DNA of 64,000 nucleotides from Schistosoma mansoni. Lineage: Eukaryota; Platyhelminthes; Trematoda; Strigeidida; Schistosomatidae. The notes beneath the pieces are model-generated. The model searched no databases and was not told where the DNA came from. It saw nothing but the letters and a program-made list of their open reading frames with translations. The stretch covers positions 45,520,215 to 45,584,214 of the forward strand of contig NC_031502.1 of assembly GCF_000237925.1 (NCBI RefSeq). Direction: 5' to 3'. Shown here one piece after another: positions 39,247-45,200 of this stretch; position 1 is the stretch's first letter, and the number at the start of each line of letters is the position of its first letter. Made by a program: the position numbers and the translations under genes.

Positions 39247-39359
39247 TTTCTGAATTGTAGTATATATATTTTACCTTGTAGGTGGATACTTTAATTAAAG
39301 AAGCAACCGATGTTGATCGACTCTGTCAAATGTACAAAGGATGGATGCCATTCCTATAA
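2..39359 (+). CDS. ATR: ATR checkpoint kinase, 3' part, 26 exons
   Basis: Serine/threonine kinase of the PI3K-like family that, with ATRIP, senses RPA-coated single-stranded DNA in the nucleus and activates the replication checkpoint. Exons: 2-69, 1940-2081, 2547-2743, 4469-4586, 4758-4895, 6939-7046, 7590-7794, 7880-8227, 9584-10080, 10865-10927, 11404-11628, 17556-17800, 18868-19108, 20078-20253, 21657-21867, 22403-22582, 31876-31928, 33189-33222, 33311-33438, 33564-33801, 34718-34825, 36034-36191, 36736-36831, 37450-37838, 38590-38771, 39282-39359. Phases agree at every junction and sum to 1,541 codons plus stop. Landmarks seen: FPEHLRDLF, QFIYQSMPRLLTLWLDYG, catalytic loop GLGDRHTENILF, metal-binding HVDF, and a FATC tail ending GWMPFL. 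Human ATR has 2,644 residues, so about 1,300 N-terminal residues should lie upstream. Homology is recalled from the human protein, not computed. Confidence 0.95.
337..1467 (+). mobile_element. RTE-type LINE fragment (SR2-like), RT and 3' end
   Basis: Degenerate piece of a non-LTR retrotransposon in ATR intron 1, in sense with the gene. It starts in the reverse transcriptase (FVDYEKAFE, then TLWKLL), passes the active-site motif FADDLALL (about 675-698) and the stretch DGEALEDVETFTYL, and ends in a 3' tail with GGCGTAAGTAAGTA. The frame is broken several times (the RT reads in at least two frames and has stops), so it is a dead 5'-truncated copy. The rest of intron 1 (70-336 and 1468-1939) is AT-rich with nothing recognisable. 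Confidence 0.85.
1940..2081 (+). CDS. ATR: ATR exon 2
   Basis: Acceptor TTATATCAG and donor GTAAGT. Encodes KLYLSNGEVKTG and ends FHILCELAKIYLRAASPRQL, matching the human segment DLSNN...LLMELTRAYLAYADNSRAQ. Ends in phase 0. Confidence 0.88.
2547..2743 (+). CDS. ATR: ATR exon 3
   Basis: Opens DSAALAVQELLKLF (human DSAAYAIQELLSIY) and closes ELWNLFPEHLRDLFAPLLTSR (human RRFPEHVREILEPHLNTRY). Donor GTAAGTAAG; the last codon is split 2+1 with exon 4. Confidence 0.93.
2783..3290 (+). repeat. dispersed repeat, copy in ATR intron 3
   Basis: About 500 bases of GC-richer sequence in an AT-rich intron. The part at about 2783-3130 reappears in the opposite orientation at 4970-5336: both hold CAGTCCCATG, CTGGAGCCCATGTG, CAACTCCCCTAGGTGG and the GTACCAA/GTACAAG block. 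It could be a SINE or a satellite-derived unit; I cannot name it. The rest of intron 3 (3291-4468) shows nothing recognisable. Confidence 0.7.
4469..4586 (+). CDS. ATR: ATR exon 4
   Basis: Begins by completing the arginine split with exon 3, then YVVESFINWSAIRIPI... SWIRLWSGSLSSH, matching human RYKSSQKSTDWSGVKKPI...EWSASWAGYLI. Donor GTAAGC. Confidence 0.9.
4758..4895 (+). CDS. ATR: ATR exon 5
   Basis: Encodes IKSPVVFNIFQFCEP...FARLMLEHSALQVLLDDSENG, 46 codons, phase 0 at both ends, acceptor TTTCTAG, donor GTAAGTGATT. Corresponds to the helical-repeat region just before FAT. Confidence 0.9.
4970..5336 (-). repeat. dispersed repeat, inverted copy in ATR intron 5
   Basis: Reverse-complement relative of the repeat at 2783-3290 in intron 3, visibly diverged. 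With that copy it brackets exons 4 and 5. It abuts the solo LTR that starts at 5356. Confidence 0.7.
5356..5713 (-). repeat. solo LTR, Boudicca-like
   Basis: A 358-base block with TG...CA ends: on the minus strand it begins TGTCGGGGTAGTCC and ends AATTAACA. No internal retroelement sequence lies beside it, so it is a solo LTR. It resembles what I recall of the schistosome Boudicca (Ty3/Gypsy, CsRn1 group) LTR, but the family name is from memory. No clear target-site duplication is seen, which suggests an old copy. The rest of intron 5 (5714-6938) holds no recognisable gene or repeat. Confidence 0.6.
6939..7046 (+). CDS. ATR: ATR exon 6
   Basis: 36 codons, LKSEILAVFTEVTE...FDYLLKNINLQE, matching the human segment around VYAEIMAVLKHDDQ. 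Acceptor CTTCCAG, donor GAA|GTACGC. Confidence 0.85.
7590..7794 (+). CDS. ATR: ATR exon 7
   Basis: Encodes SVQTIFSLLDYLKHWLRIQQE, a close match to human STQTVFSMLDHLTQWARHKFQ. I chose acceptor ACTAAG|G at 7590 because it gives phase 0 after exon 6. The better-looking TTCAG at 7549-7551 keeps the same frame open but would need a different donor. Donor GAGG|GTGAGC. Confidence 0.85.
7880..8227 (+). CDS. ATR: ATR exon 8 (start of FAT domain)
   Basis: 116 codons. Begins IERVSSFLSNIPNLLQAKAS, then CGSFARALLHWELAY, matching human VTRFLDLIPQDTLAVASFRSKAYTRAVMHFESFI, where FAT repeats start. It ends LLDTYASLHDSDG. It has a serine/threonine-rich insertion of about 60 residues relative to human. Confidence 0.92.
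8228..9583 (+). other. ATR intron 8, nothing recognised
   Basis: 1,356 bases, AT-rich, donor GTAAGA and acceptor TTTCAG. I see no open reading frame, LTR, LINE motif or strong repeat. Confidence 0.6.
9584..10080 (+). CDS. ATR: ATR exon 9 (FAT domain)
   Basis: 166 codons with the split codon. Reads GVLSATQLSF... LRALELENEGQLDMAAAAYE and later NAHRAEAAWRLGDWETLQE, matching human EHESLGLLRDATACYDRAI and NTYRVEAAWKLSQWDLVEN. The only donor that keeps the frame with exon 10 is ATG|GCATGT, a GC donor. Confidence 0.9.
10865..10927 (+). CDS. ATR: ATR exon 10
   Basis: 21 codons: NLLECSWSVGLGRLFLAMKDK, against human STTWSVRLGQLLLSAKKRD. Acceptor TTATAG, donor GTTAGT, phase 0 at both ends. Confidence 0.88.
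11404..11628 (+). CDS. ATR: ATR exon 11 (FAT domain)
   Basis: 75 codons with ALEGPGGYIRAYDTIVRLSSL, matching human SFERGSYQRGYEYIVRLHML. Acceptor TTTCTCAAAG, donor TCA|GTGAGT, phase 0. Confidence 0.9.
11881..12141. mobile_element. MITE-like hairpin element
   Basis: About 260 bases with imperfect terminal inverted repeats of about 75 bases. The left end carries ATCCCAATGAGTA then TTTTTGACGTTTCGTGAC. The right end carries the complement, GTCACAAAACGTCAG then TACTCATTGGGAT. The centre has a second small palindrome, AAGGAAACAATGGCATTGTTTCCTT-like. No coding sequence, so a non-autonomous DNA-transposon remnant is the likeliest reading. Superfamily unknown. Confidence 0.7.
12440..17045 (-). mobile_element. 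CR1-like LINE, antisense in ATR intron 11
   Basis: Nearly full-length non-LTR retrotransposon. On the minus strand: ORF1 region 17029-16316 and 16306-15524 (same frame, separated by a stop and a new ATG); endonuclease 15413-14769 with ETWCYP, ITGDFNYPGINW and SSDHRIVA; connecting piece 14827-14603; reverse transcriptase 14631-12976 with YLDISKAFDMVNH, SGVIQGSVLGPLLFLVFIND and FADDLKVVY; C-terminal piece 12858-12625 with FSRLWNNLPQTIR. The ORF2 product changes frame at about 14,800, 14,620 and 12,980, so this copy cannot move on its own. The clade is CR1/Jockey by motif; it resembles schistosome SR1/Perere elements. End points are approximate. Confidence 0.9.
17556..17800 (+). CDS. ATR: ATR exon 12 (FAT domain)
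   Basis: Encodes LETRIRVSRPTFHTLEPVLA... TALGYNWLERAKLARK, matching human RLEMTQNSYRAKEPILALRRALL...ECWLQSARVARK. Acceptor TTTTTAG, donor GTAAGT. The last lysine codon is split 2+1. Confidence 0.92.
18144..18221 (+). repeat. 39-bp tandem repeat running into an assembly gap
   Basis: Two copies of a 39-base unit (TGGGTTTTAGGTACTAATTT plus AGCGAGATCTTTGGGCAG(A)), one base different, ending exactly at the N run. The array may be longer in the real genome. Confidence 0.85.
18222..18421. other. assembly gap (200 N)
   Basis: A run of exactly 200 N in ATR intron 12. A round size usually marks a gap of unknown length. Exons 12 and 13 are in matching phase, so no coding exon need be missing. Confidence 0.98.
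18868..19108 (+). CDS. ATR: ATR exon 13 (FAT domain)
   Basis: Encodes SGQFMAAYTCVLRAED and LLERAKLLWKTDKREAAQTC, matching human AGHHQTAYNALLNAGE and YVERAKWLWSKGDVHQALIV. Acceptor ACATAAG|A completes the split lysine; donor CAG|GTAAAC. Confidence 0.9.
20078..20253 (+). CDS. ATR: ATR exon 14 (FAT domain)
   Basis: Encodes TTGKLYEQVCSFNSGYEEAH then FRLARYVDR, matching human KKYKDVTACLPEWEDGHFYLAKYYDKL. Acceptor AATCAG, donor AA|GTATGT. Confidence 0.92.
20826..21054. repeat. inverted repeat with a decayed hammerhead-like core
   Basis: The ends form an imperfect inverted repeat: GAAACTACGAACTGATCTTA at about 20850 and its near-complement GATCAGTACGTAGTTC at about 21014. The middle has CTGAGGA (20945-20951), then ACAAAACGG at about 20965, in the same order and spacing as the hammerhead-like core at 61550, but with the GAAA position changed. 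It lies in ATR intron 14. Relation to schistosome hammerhead (Sm-alpha type) repeats is inferred. Confidence 0.55.
21388..21413. repeat. (TA)n microsatellite
   Basis: About 26 bases of alternating T and A in ATR intron 14. Similar TA runs lie at 39208-39244 (intron 25) and 60498-60536 (intron of the EF-hand gene). Confidence 0.9.
21657..21867 (+). CDS. ATR: ATR exon 15 (FAT domain)
   Basis: Holds one of the most conserved FAT stretches: YGSQFIYQSMPRLLTLWLDY (human YGNQFIYQSMPRMLTLWLDY). Acceptor TTTTACAG, donor GAG|GTAAGT. Confidence 0.97.
22403..22582 (+). CDS. ATR: ATR exon 16 (end of FAT domain)
   Basis: 60 codons. IPVYQFYTALSQLLSRVCHE and FETYPLQTMWFLIPLND match human LAPYQFLTAFSQLISRICH and FLAYPQQAMWMMTAVSK. 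Donor GTAAGC. Confidence 0.96.
22789..22985 (+). mobile_element. small LINE reverse-transcriptase remnant
   Basis: The frame 22789-23064 contains KGRVYGTIVCPVLNNCETRL and IEDIHNLLSV, which resemble the C-terminal part of schistosome LINE polymerases (RVY...VLLYGCETW..R.ED...LL). Short, isolated and old; it lies in ATR intron 16. Family cannot be fixed. Confidence 0.5.
23334..23656 (-). repeat. Gypsy LTR (left)
   Basis: 323 bases, 3' LTR of the left body in element orientation. It carries a TATA-like CTATAAATATATG on the minus strand. It is indistinguishable by eye from the other two LTRs. Confidence 0.93.
23657..26449 (-). mobile_element. left Gypsy body: gag, protease, integrase parts
   Basis: About 2.8 kb, visibly shorter than its partner and broken. 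Gag-like frame at 26403-25483 with zinc-knuckle residues (CWLCRDWHYVRFCP, CQVCNRRR); protease-like frame at 25467-24895 with the active site LQIDTGSDITLVS; integrase-like frame at 24822-23641 with HPGINRTKALARSYVYWPQL, the CTKC half of the zinc finger, LLVVDAYSKWPEIF and VVSDNGTQFTS. Fossil by content. Confidence 0.9.
26450..26772 (-). repeat. Gypsy LTR (middle, shared)
   Basis: 323 bases, serving as 5' LTR of the left body and 3' LTR of the right body. This is the expected product of LTR-to-LTR recombination between two copies. Confidence 0.93.
26773..30899 (-). mobile_element. right Gypsy body: gag, RT, RNase H, integrase parts
   Basis: About 4.1 kb, broken. Gag-like frame 30853-29864 with two CCHC knuckles (CWLCGDWHHVRFCP, CQVCNRRGHKGHCP). 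Reverse transcriptase 29807-28809 with FAKIDFSDAYLQVEVD and AYLDDIIVMG. RNase H 28523-28062 with EKEALAIIFAVKRF and LLTDHKPLIAIF. Integrase 27938-26757, the same protein as in the left body. A foreign solo LTR lies inside (28533-28813). Confidence 0.9.
28533..28813 (+). mobile_element. solo-LTR-like insert nested in the right Gypsy body
   Basis: 281 bases beginning TGTGGTGTGG and ending GTTCACTACA, flanked by a 4-base direct repeat ATAT (28529-28532 and 28814-28817). Its TG...CA ends and an upstream TATA-like stretch (TATATCCATATAAG) fit a solo LTR, different from the host element. Family unknown. Confidence 0.65.
30900..31222 (-). repeat. Gypsy LTR (right)
   Basis: 323 bases, 5' LTR of the right body in element orientation, followed by the CCAAT target duplicate at 31223-31227. 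Confidence 0.93.
31876..31928 (+). CDS. ATR: ATR exon 17
   Basis: 53 bases: STVRQRRDRCQQIFNMIK, matching human SSYPMRVNRCKEILNKAIHMK. Acceptor TTTCACAG, donor GTAAGTC. It lies 9.3 kb after exon 16 because of the Gypsy tandem. Confidence 0.9.
32425..32955 (+). repeat. two diverged direct copies of a short repeat
   Basis: Two stretches, about 32425-32660 and 32728-32955, share the order TCAGTCAGTCA..., TTCRAKTTGCCATRCCAC..., GTAGTA/AAGAGTATAAG-like. The second has GATTCAAATCCC, a Pol III B-box-like match. They may be SINE copies in ATR intron 17. Divergence is high, so this is tentative. Confidence 0.45.
33189..33222 (+). CDS. ATR: ATR exon 18 (34 nt)
   Basis: Only 34 bases, encoding KTKQPHLSKFIA with the split lysine. 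Acceptor TTTACAG, donor GTAAGT. Human counterpart KKSLEKFVGDA. Confidence 0.85.
33311..33438 (+). CDS. ATR: ATR exon 19
   Basis: DSIALCNHLKTVCG then RQTVRPITRLIESR, aligning with human ATRLTDKLLELCNKPV...THFKMLKKLVEEAT. Donor AG|GTAGGC. Confidence 0.9.
33564..33801 (+). CDS. ATR: ATR exon 20 (kinase N-lobe begins)
   Basis: EFSRILIPIHRQLVPNHLLP, HWPFAEQ, DTVEILGSQTRPKKMTWVGS then DGREYIIVAKPN. Human: FSEILIPLQSVMIPTLPSIL, DMVEILASLQKPKKISLKGS, DGKFYIMMCKPK. The lysine in AKPN is at the ATP-binding position. Confidence 0.96.
34586..34640 (-). repeat. fragment of hammerhead-type short repeat
   Basis: Minus strand reads CGAAATGGTCGTCTAGTGCTTCC-like then TTTTCAATGATGGTCTAGC. This matches the 3' half of the hammerhead-like region at 61571-61620 (CGAAACGGTC, CAGTGCTTCC, TTTTCAGTGGTGGTCTAAC). 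The CTGANGA half is absent. It lies in ATR intron 20. Confidence 0.55.
34718..34825 (+). CDS. ATR: ATR exon 21 (kinase)
   Basis: 36 codons: DDLRKDSRLMELNGMINKFL and RRRALQIRTY, nearly the human DDLRKDCRLMEFNSLINKCL...RRRELHIRTY. Acceptor GCAACAG, donor GTAAGT. Confidence 0.97.
34826..36033 (+). other. ATR intron 21, nothing recognised
   Basis: 1.2 kb, AT-rich. Its longer frames (35045-35242, 35711-35995) have no recognisable motif and look like chance. Confidence 0.6.
36034..36191 (+). CDS. ATR: ATR exon 22 (kinase)
   Basis: AVIPLSEKGGLIEWVRNTQP then FRSIITRLYNEIGKPI, matching human [29 protein letters not shown]. Acceptor TTTCAG, donor TC|GTAAGT. Confidence 0.97.
36736..36831 (+). CDS. ATR: ATR exon 23 (kinase)
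   Basis: KYLNKWLPMFPLVFYNWFLS then TFSNPSSW, matching human REFLLPRHPPIFHEWFLRTFPDPTSW. The tryptophan codon is split with exon 24. Confidence 0.95.
37450..37838 (+). CDS. ATR: ATR exon 24 (catalytic core)
   Basis: Begins by completing W, then YSGRECYARTCAVMSMVGYV, catalytic loop GLGDRHTENILFDS, metal-binding VHVDFSCVFNNG, activation segment PFRLTRNMVHAMGPTGYEG and FRRCSEAVMRLLR. The catalytic aspartate and asparagine (GDRHxEN) and the DF aspartate are present, so the kinase should be active. I used acceptor CACTCAAG because it restores the conserved WYS. An AG at the TTTACAG 30 bases upstream would add residues not in the family. Donor AGTT|GTAAGT. Confidence 0.97.
37839..38589 (+). other. 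ATR intron 24
   Basis: 751 bases. If not spliced, the frame runs on for 13 codons (KSVGDARSPEISS) to a stop at 37880-37882. The stretch 38040-38370 is richer in G+C than its surroundings and has long minus-strand frames; it may be an unclassified repeat. No family recognised. Confidence 0.5.
38590..38771 (+). CDS. ATR: ATR exon 25 (regulatory linker, FATC start)
   Basis: SGRTRRGGSTSDGSASSDLD is a low-complexity linker. It is followed by RATRAATEKLARMEDRLKGK and LPMSVEGQ, matching human VNEKAKTHVLDIEQRLQGVI and GLPLSIEGHV. The linker sits where the PIKK regulatory domain lies. Confidence 0.94.
39282..39359 (+). CDS. ATR: ATR exon 26 (FATC, stop)
   Basis: VDTLIKEATDVDRLCQMYKG then WMPFL and TAA at 39357-39359, matching human VHYLIQEATDENLLCQMYLGWTPYM. 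The conserved tryptophan and exact spacing to the end are kept. Acceptor CTTGTAG. Confidence 0.97.
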   Translation: MDTLIKEATDVDRLCQMYKGWMPFL

Positions 39360-39475
39360 ATTTATCTGAATGCTTAAGTTTTTCAAAAATAGATTATTTC
39401 TTCATTGTTTGTATATTACTGTCGCTAAGGTGAAACACTCCTGCTCATGTAAATTCATTTGTATATTTAATGTTA

Positions 39476-39481
39476 ATTAAA
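39476..39481 (+). promoter_or_regulatory. candidate poly(A) signal of ATR
   Basis: ATTAAA about 117 bases after the ATR stop. It is the nearest common variant seen; AATAAA is not present in the first 180 bases. Weak evidence on its own. Confidence 0.3.
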
Positions 39482-42298
39482 CATCCTTATTTACTTCTTG
39501 ATAAAGTTCAATTTTACGTTGAATATGTACAGTTTAAGGTACCAGGATAAATAATCCAACAAAACTTTTATCTTCTTCATTGACAGAAATCATGATAAAG
39601 AGAACATGAGTAAATTGTGTTTCTGTTACTGCATTGGTGCAAAGTTGCAAGTACATAATAAGAAAATGTATTTCATATGTATATTTATATATAAATATTT
39701 CTCTGGCTTTATCTTTGTTCAATTTTCAGTTGAATAAGAGTAGATAATTTGGTTTAGTAATCTTGATTATTCCATAGGGGAATAGAGAGAAGTAAATAGA
39801 TTAAGTTAATCTCAAAGGAGGTCGATTGCTCACCCGTGATATTGAATGATATTCGCACCGAGTTGAAGGCGTTCAGTTAAGTGGATTATTAGGTTTTATA
39901 CAAGTGACTATGATGTTTTTAAAGCTAGTCGCAAAATTACTGAATGCGTTTGGTAGTTAATTAACAGTTCTCCGTCTGACGGTTAGTCAGTGAAGAGAAC
40001 CTCGTTCATCCATAAGGCAGTTTCGGTCTTAAAATCATAGTTACCCAGTATGAACATAGTATCAGTTAGACCAATTGTTGAAATGACTTGGTTAAAAGTA
40101 ACTTGCTAGAGTTGGATAACTTGTTCTCTGTTAAGTTTAATAACGTTATTAAAAGTGGGATCCAACTAAGTGTTTTGTACGTATATCTCCTTCACAAGGA
40201 AGTTTTCTCGCTCTATTTTGCATAAAAAGTTCTAGTTTAAAGTATACTAGAATGATCACGGACAGTCGGTGTTTAGGGTGACTGACTACGTTAACTATAG
40301 ATTAATTCCACTACTATGTAAATTAGCAAGATACTTAACGATCAAGGACCATATTTCAGAAGTGTCTACTAATTCACTCAGTAGCATACCGATTCCGTCT
40401 TAAAGCTTCACTGATCATTGTCACTTGCAGTAGTTTCGCTATGTGAAAAAACCGCTGTCCATACTACCGTTGCTTATTATTTATTTCGCTATGCAGTAGT
40501 GTTACACCAAATTACCAATTAGTTTCTGTCCAAGTCGCTTTCCCCAAGACTGGTACCGATCATGGGAGTCTTACTCTATCCACCGTACTTGTATCAAAAT
40601 GTTAAATAACCTTTTTGATTGTTGTCTTTCTTCAAGTAAGTTGACATTTTCTGCAGACTCGAAAACTGTATTCCCAAGTTAGTCAGATACATAATTATCT
40701 CTTTTATACGTATTTTAGACATTTCATCTATTTGGAAATGTATCATTTTTATCTCCAGCATCAACCTCCTATCTGTGTATCATTTTTATCATCCAACTAA
40801 GTGTAGATTTACACTTTTTTAAACAAATCAAAAAGTTGATTGCCATTATAAAATAAAATTTCGATAATTTCAGTTTAAGTATGACCACTGTGATTGGCTC
40901 TATCAAATGACCTTAATCAGTTCGTAATTGTGAATCACAATACATCTTAATATTTTACTCGACAATGGAATTAGAGAGAATATTTTTGAAGAGATGTTTT
41001 ATCAGACATAAACCTGAAGGTAATCAGTTAGATGTATACTATTTTTTATTCATCATAGATTTCGTTATTACTGTTACGTCAATCAGCAGATAGTTACTGT
41101 AATAAGAAAGCCTACTCTCTCCTAATCACTAAAAGTTTTATTTGTTACATGAAAGTTCATTTAAACCATAAAGCTCCATATTCATTAATCTTCGTCTTTA
41201 TAATCAAGTATTTCCCACTGTTTGATTAACAGGATATTATTACTGCCTTGAATCATACAATAATATTATCGTCCGTTAAGTTTAGATTACTGCAACTGAT
41301 ATTCAACTAGTTTCAAGACAAATTTATTACTAGACAAAATATAATGTATACCTCATCGGATTTACGAGTCTTAATTCGTGTACTAAGTTTCTCCTCGACA
41401 AGTTTTAAAATTTAATATTCCGGATAAATTTCGATAAATCCGTCACAGATTTCCTCATCTTCAGGTAGGAGTCATATTTATAAGCCCCTCTACAATAAGT
41501 CGTTTCAAGATAGACTGCTTGGCAGACGCACATTACGATCGTCGTGAAGTTAAGGAGACCAGTTATTTTGTGAAAAGATCTGCTGTTTACCGAGAAATTT
41601 ATGTTCCCTAGTTTCTTTCTGGACTATTTTTAGACTGAAAGAAACGTAGACGGCGTATTATCATCTCGCCCAAGCCTCTACCGTTACACCTACTTGTAAA
41701 TCCAGTAAATTATTATTCAACGAAGTTCTTAGTAATTACTATGCTATAGTTTTTGCTAAATATGAGCTGGTTATATCTGCGCACCAACCCCAACATTAAA
41801 ACCGTTATACACACACTTAAACTACCTAACTGCTTCCTAAATCGCGTTACCAAGGATAAGTGCAAGCTCAAGATGTTCATTTGTCTGGCGTTATGTCGGA
41901 ATATCATGGAGTAAATTGGTAGATGTAACCCGCTAATAAGCAACTACTTTTGGGATGATAATAATGAATTACTGTTCCCAAAAGTCGCGAGAATATTTAC
42001 TACTTATTCTAGTTATAATTTCAAAATATCGTTGTTATGCTTCGCAAAGCCAGTTTCTATATGGACTAGTTACGTGACATCCTGCCAGGCACTATGCTTT
42101 TCTAATAAAGGAACACTATTTCATTAAATACGAAACCAACCCAATACATTGTGTATGTGATACTACATGGCTTCATTTGTAATAATCCTCTTCTTCTCAT
42201 GATGCAGTTATTTTCCTCAGTAGTGATAAGAACTGTTTCAAGTAATAAACATCGTTTGAAAAAAATAACACTTGATTATATCATTCATTTCACTGTAG
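39482..42298. other. intergenic, nothing recognised
   Basis: About 2.8 kb between ATR and the next gene. AT-rich, no convincing exon, LTR or LINE motif. It should hold the promoter and 5' exon(s) of the downstream gene, but I cannot place them. Confidence 0.5.
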
Positions 42299-45200
42299 TG
42301 ACAGCCTGTAAGAAGCATCGTTTAAAAACCAAAAAACCTGGAAATCAGCCAGTCAAGGTTCAGTATACTTTAGAAATAAGACCTCCACTGATTCACTTAA
42401 ATGATCCCAAGGAATTTTATTTGGATGTTGTTGGATCCCAAAATAAATGGTCTGCAAAATTCAAGTTCACTGAAAGTCTTGCTGATTTACAAACATCTGT
42501 TGGAAAGGTTTGAGCTGTTTATTAGATATTAAAAACGCACTTTTTGTTGTGAAAGGGACTTTAAATCAGTATATGATAGAGATTAATTAAGTAGATTCCG
42601 CTCCCATCGACTTTCTTGATATCTCGGTGGGAATTCTTTTCTGCTATGTTTAGTAATCAACATAATTTTCTACCTGACTTCATTACTACACATCAAAACG
42701 GCTGTTAATTTCAACAGTTGGTATCATCGTGCTTAATGGATCTCAAATATGTTAATATGAGCTAGTGACTCTCAAACTGAAGCTAAAGAAAGTCGGAATC
42801 CTCTAAACTCTATGAGAGATAAGTCAAAAAATGTCCGATGCGCTTCCCTCCCTCAAAGTGCGAATATCTGACTCACTAGTCCTCATCAGCAATTAGTTTT
42901 ACTAAATGAAACGATACAACCCATTGCGTTACGTCTTAACTCTTTCGGGTTAATGACTAGTGAGATTTTAGTAGCTTTACAAAAGCTTTGCTCAGTTTGA
43001 ACCACCTATTGTGAATTCAATATATTCCTTCATCTATTAACAAGAGCATGTGCTACAAAGCAGTTTCGTCTATACTGTTTTCTAATACCTTAAATATACT
43101 GCTCATAATTTGGAGAGAGATGTGCTTAGTACAATACATTCAATCTGTCATCAGCTGAAAACTGGTTAGATTTACAATAAATAATACAACTAGAATCCGA
43201 AACTCTCACCCATTTTCTAAATATCAAGCGTTCAAGATTTGTGAACTGATTCTATTTTCATCCTTTCACATGCGGTAAAACAAGCAGACTCATTCAGAAA
43301 GACTAACTACATCATACTCAATTCCTTAATTCGTTGCAGCCATGAAGCACCAAACAACAACTAGTTATGACTAATATAAATAATTGTGCTAACTCTAGCA
43401 GTAACAACTTCGATAGTGAGATTACCATTCCTAAAGTCAGATTAATAACTAATAATAATATATGCACATATGGGTAGCATTCTACTGTAGAGTGTGATGC
43501 GGATTGTGCTGTTAAAAGGATGATTTCACCACCACGTACTTATTAATTATGAATACCAACAGAAAAACATGAAAACTGGAGTTCTCACTCTGGCCACACG
43601 GTGCAAAATATGCTATAGCTACAAAGCACAAAACTATAAATAGACATCCGTTGAAAACCGAAAGTGTGTAGTACTATTAGACGGCCACCTTGTCACCACT
43701 CTCTTACACAATCACCAAAGTTAACTGTTATAATTGTATTTTTGCTATATAAACGACCCAGCTATTCCTATTGCTTAGTATTCTTATACGATGACACTCG
43801 ACAAGACCCCAAAATCAGAACACGTTGAACAGGAATGAAATTGTATTCAAAATAATAATGATAAGTGAACAGCAATCACTGATTTGAATAACGTTCATAT
43901 ATTTATAGTATATACATAAGAAGCTTATAGATTTTTCTCCAATAATATGCCCGGGCTGATCGGTTTAGAATTAGCCAATCAGCGCGCAGCAACACCATCA
44001 TGCATGAAACAAGCTTTAATCCAATCTATGTCCCGCTAACATTAATAAAGATTGTAATAAATATAATGAAAATCAGCATTTAGATGAATGCTTACGAAGG
44101 TTTTATTAAAACATAGAAAAAGTACAACCAAATATACGCCACATATTAAGAATATAAAATTGAGGAGATAAAGGATGATTATAATAAATAAAGACACAGG
44201 GAGAAACAGTTCAGTAAAAACAACAAAATATAGTCAGTTTTAATCAAAGAAGTCCCTCACGCTTGTACCGCCACCGACTTCTATTCCAAGCTGTCAGATA
44301 ACGTCACATGCCAGTGGGTTGAACCATTCCCATGAACCTGGATGGAGATTCGTGATGGACCAACCGAAACTGGTCCTATGTAACTTTCCTTAATACCACT
44401 GCCCCATTTTATAAACTGACCATCTCCCTACTTTTTTCGGAAGTAATGTGTTTGAATACATGTAGCATTTGATGCTTTCCTAGATAATATTTAACCACAG
44501 TAAGTAGCTAAGTAATGTCATCTAATAATGCTATTTTGATTAATCTTTCGTCAAAAACATTTTAGATTGAGCGAGGAAACGTTGGAAAGATTCAATATTT
44601 GAGGATCTCACCCTGTGAAAACAACATCGAGTCTAGATACATCATGGATAATGTATGTTTTGTCTCTTTTAGTACTATAAATATATCTTTTATTATTTTC
44701 TAGCTGAAAGTGACTCAAAATCTAGAGGCAATGGAAATCTATCATTTATTGAAAAGCCCACAATTCTATAAAGTGTTACCATCTGAGTTGAGGAACTGTT
44801 CGCTACAGGTAAATTGGAGCAAAAAATAACGCTTCCCCTACCATATTAGGATTATTCGCTAATAACACAGTATAACTGTGAAGATCTAGAAAGGAAAAGA
44901 AAAATTAATGTATCTCTACCACGGGCTAATATATACATCTTTGATGAGTCGGCTTATGGCAATTTCAAACCACCTTCAACATACTTGCTCGAATTTTCAG
45001 ATATAACTGTTGGTTTAGAGCGTAGATAAACTAGACGACTGGCAGCTGTTTAGAATCTACTAACTATCGTCACAAGTTTCCCGTATCAATCTTTGCGAAA
45101 ATAACATCGATAGAAGAGAAGTATACTGTACCCAAATGCTTTAGTTTACATACTTTACAGAAACACGTGTTGGATATGGCTTACATATATTAGCTTCTTG

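Noticed and set aside
42151-42298. N-terminal extension of the unrecognised gene (unspliced ATG at 42151)
   Set aside because: The acceptor at 42297-42298 has a good context and the upstream residues are hydrophobic and low quality; a spliced 5' exon is likelier.
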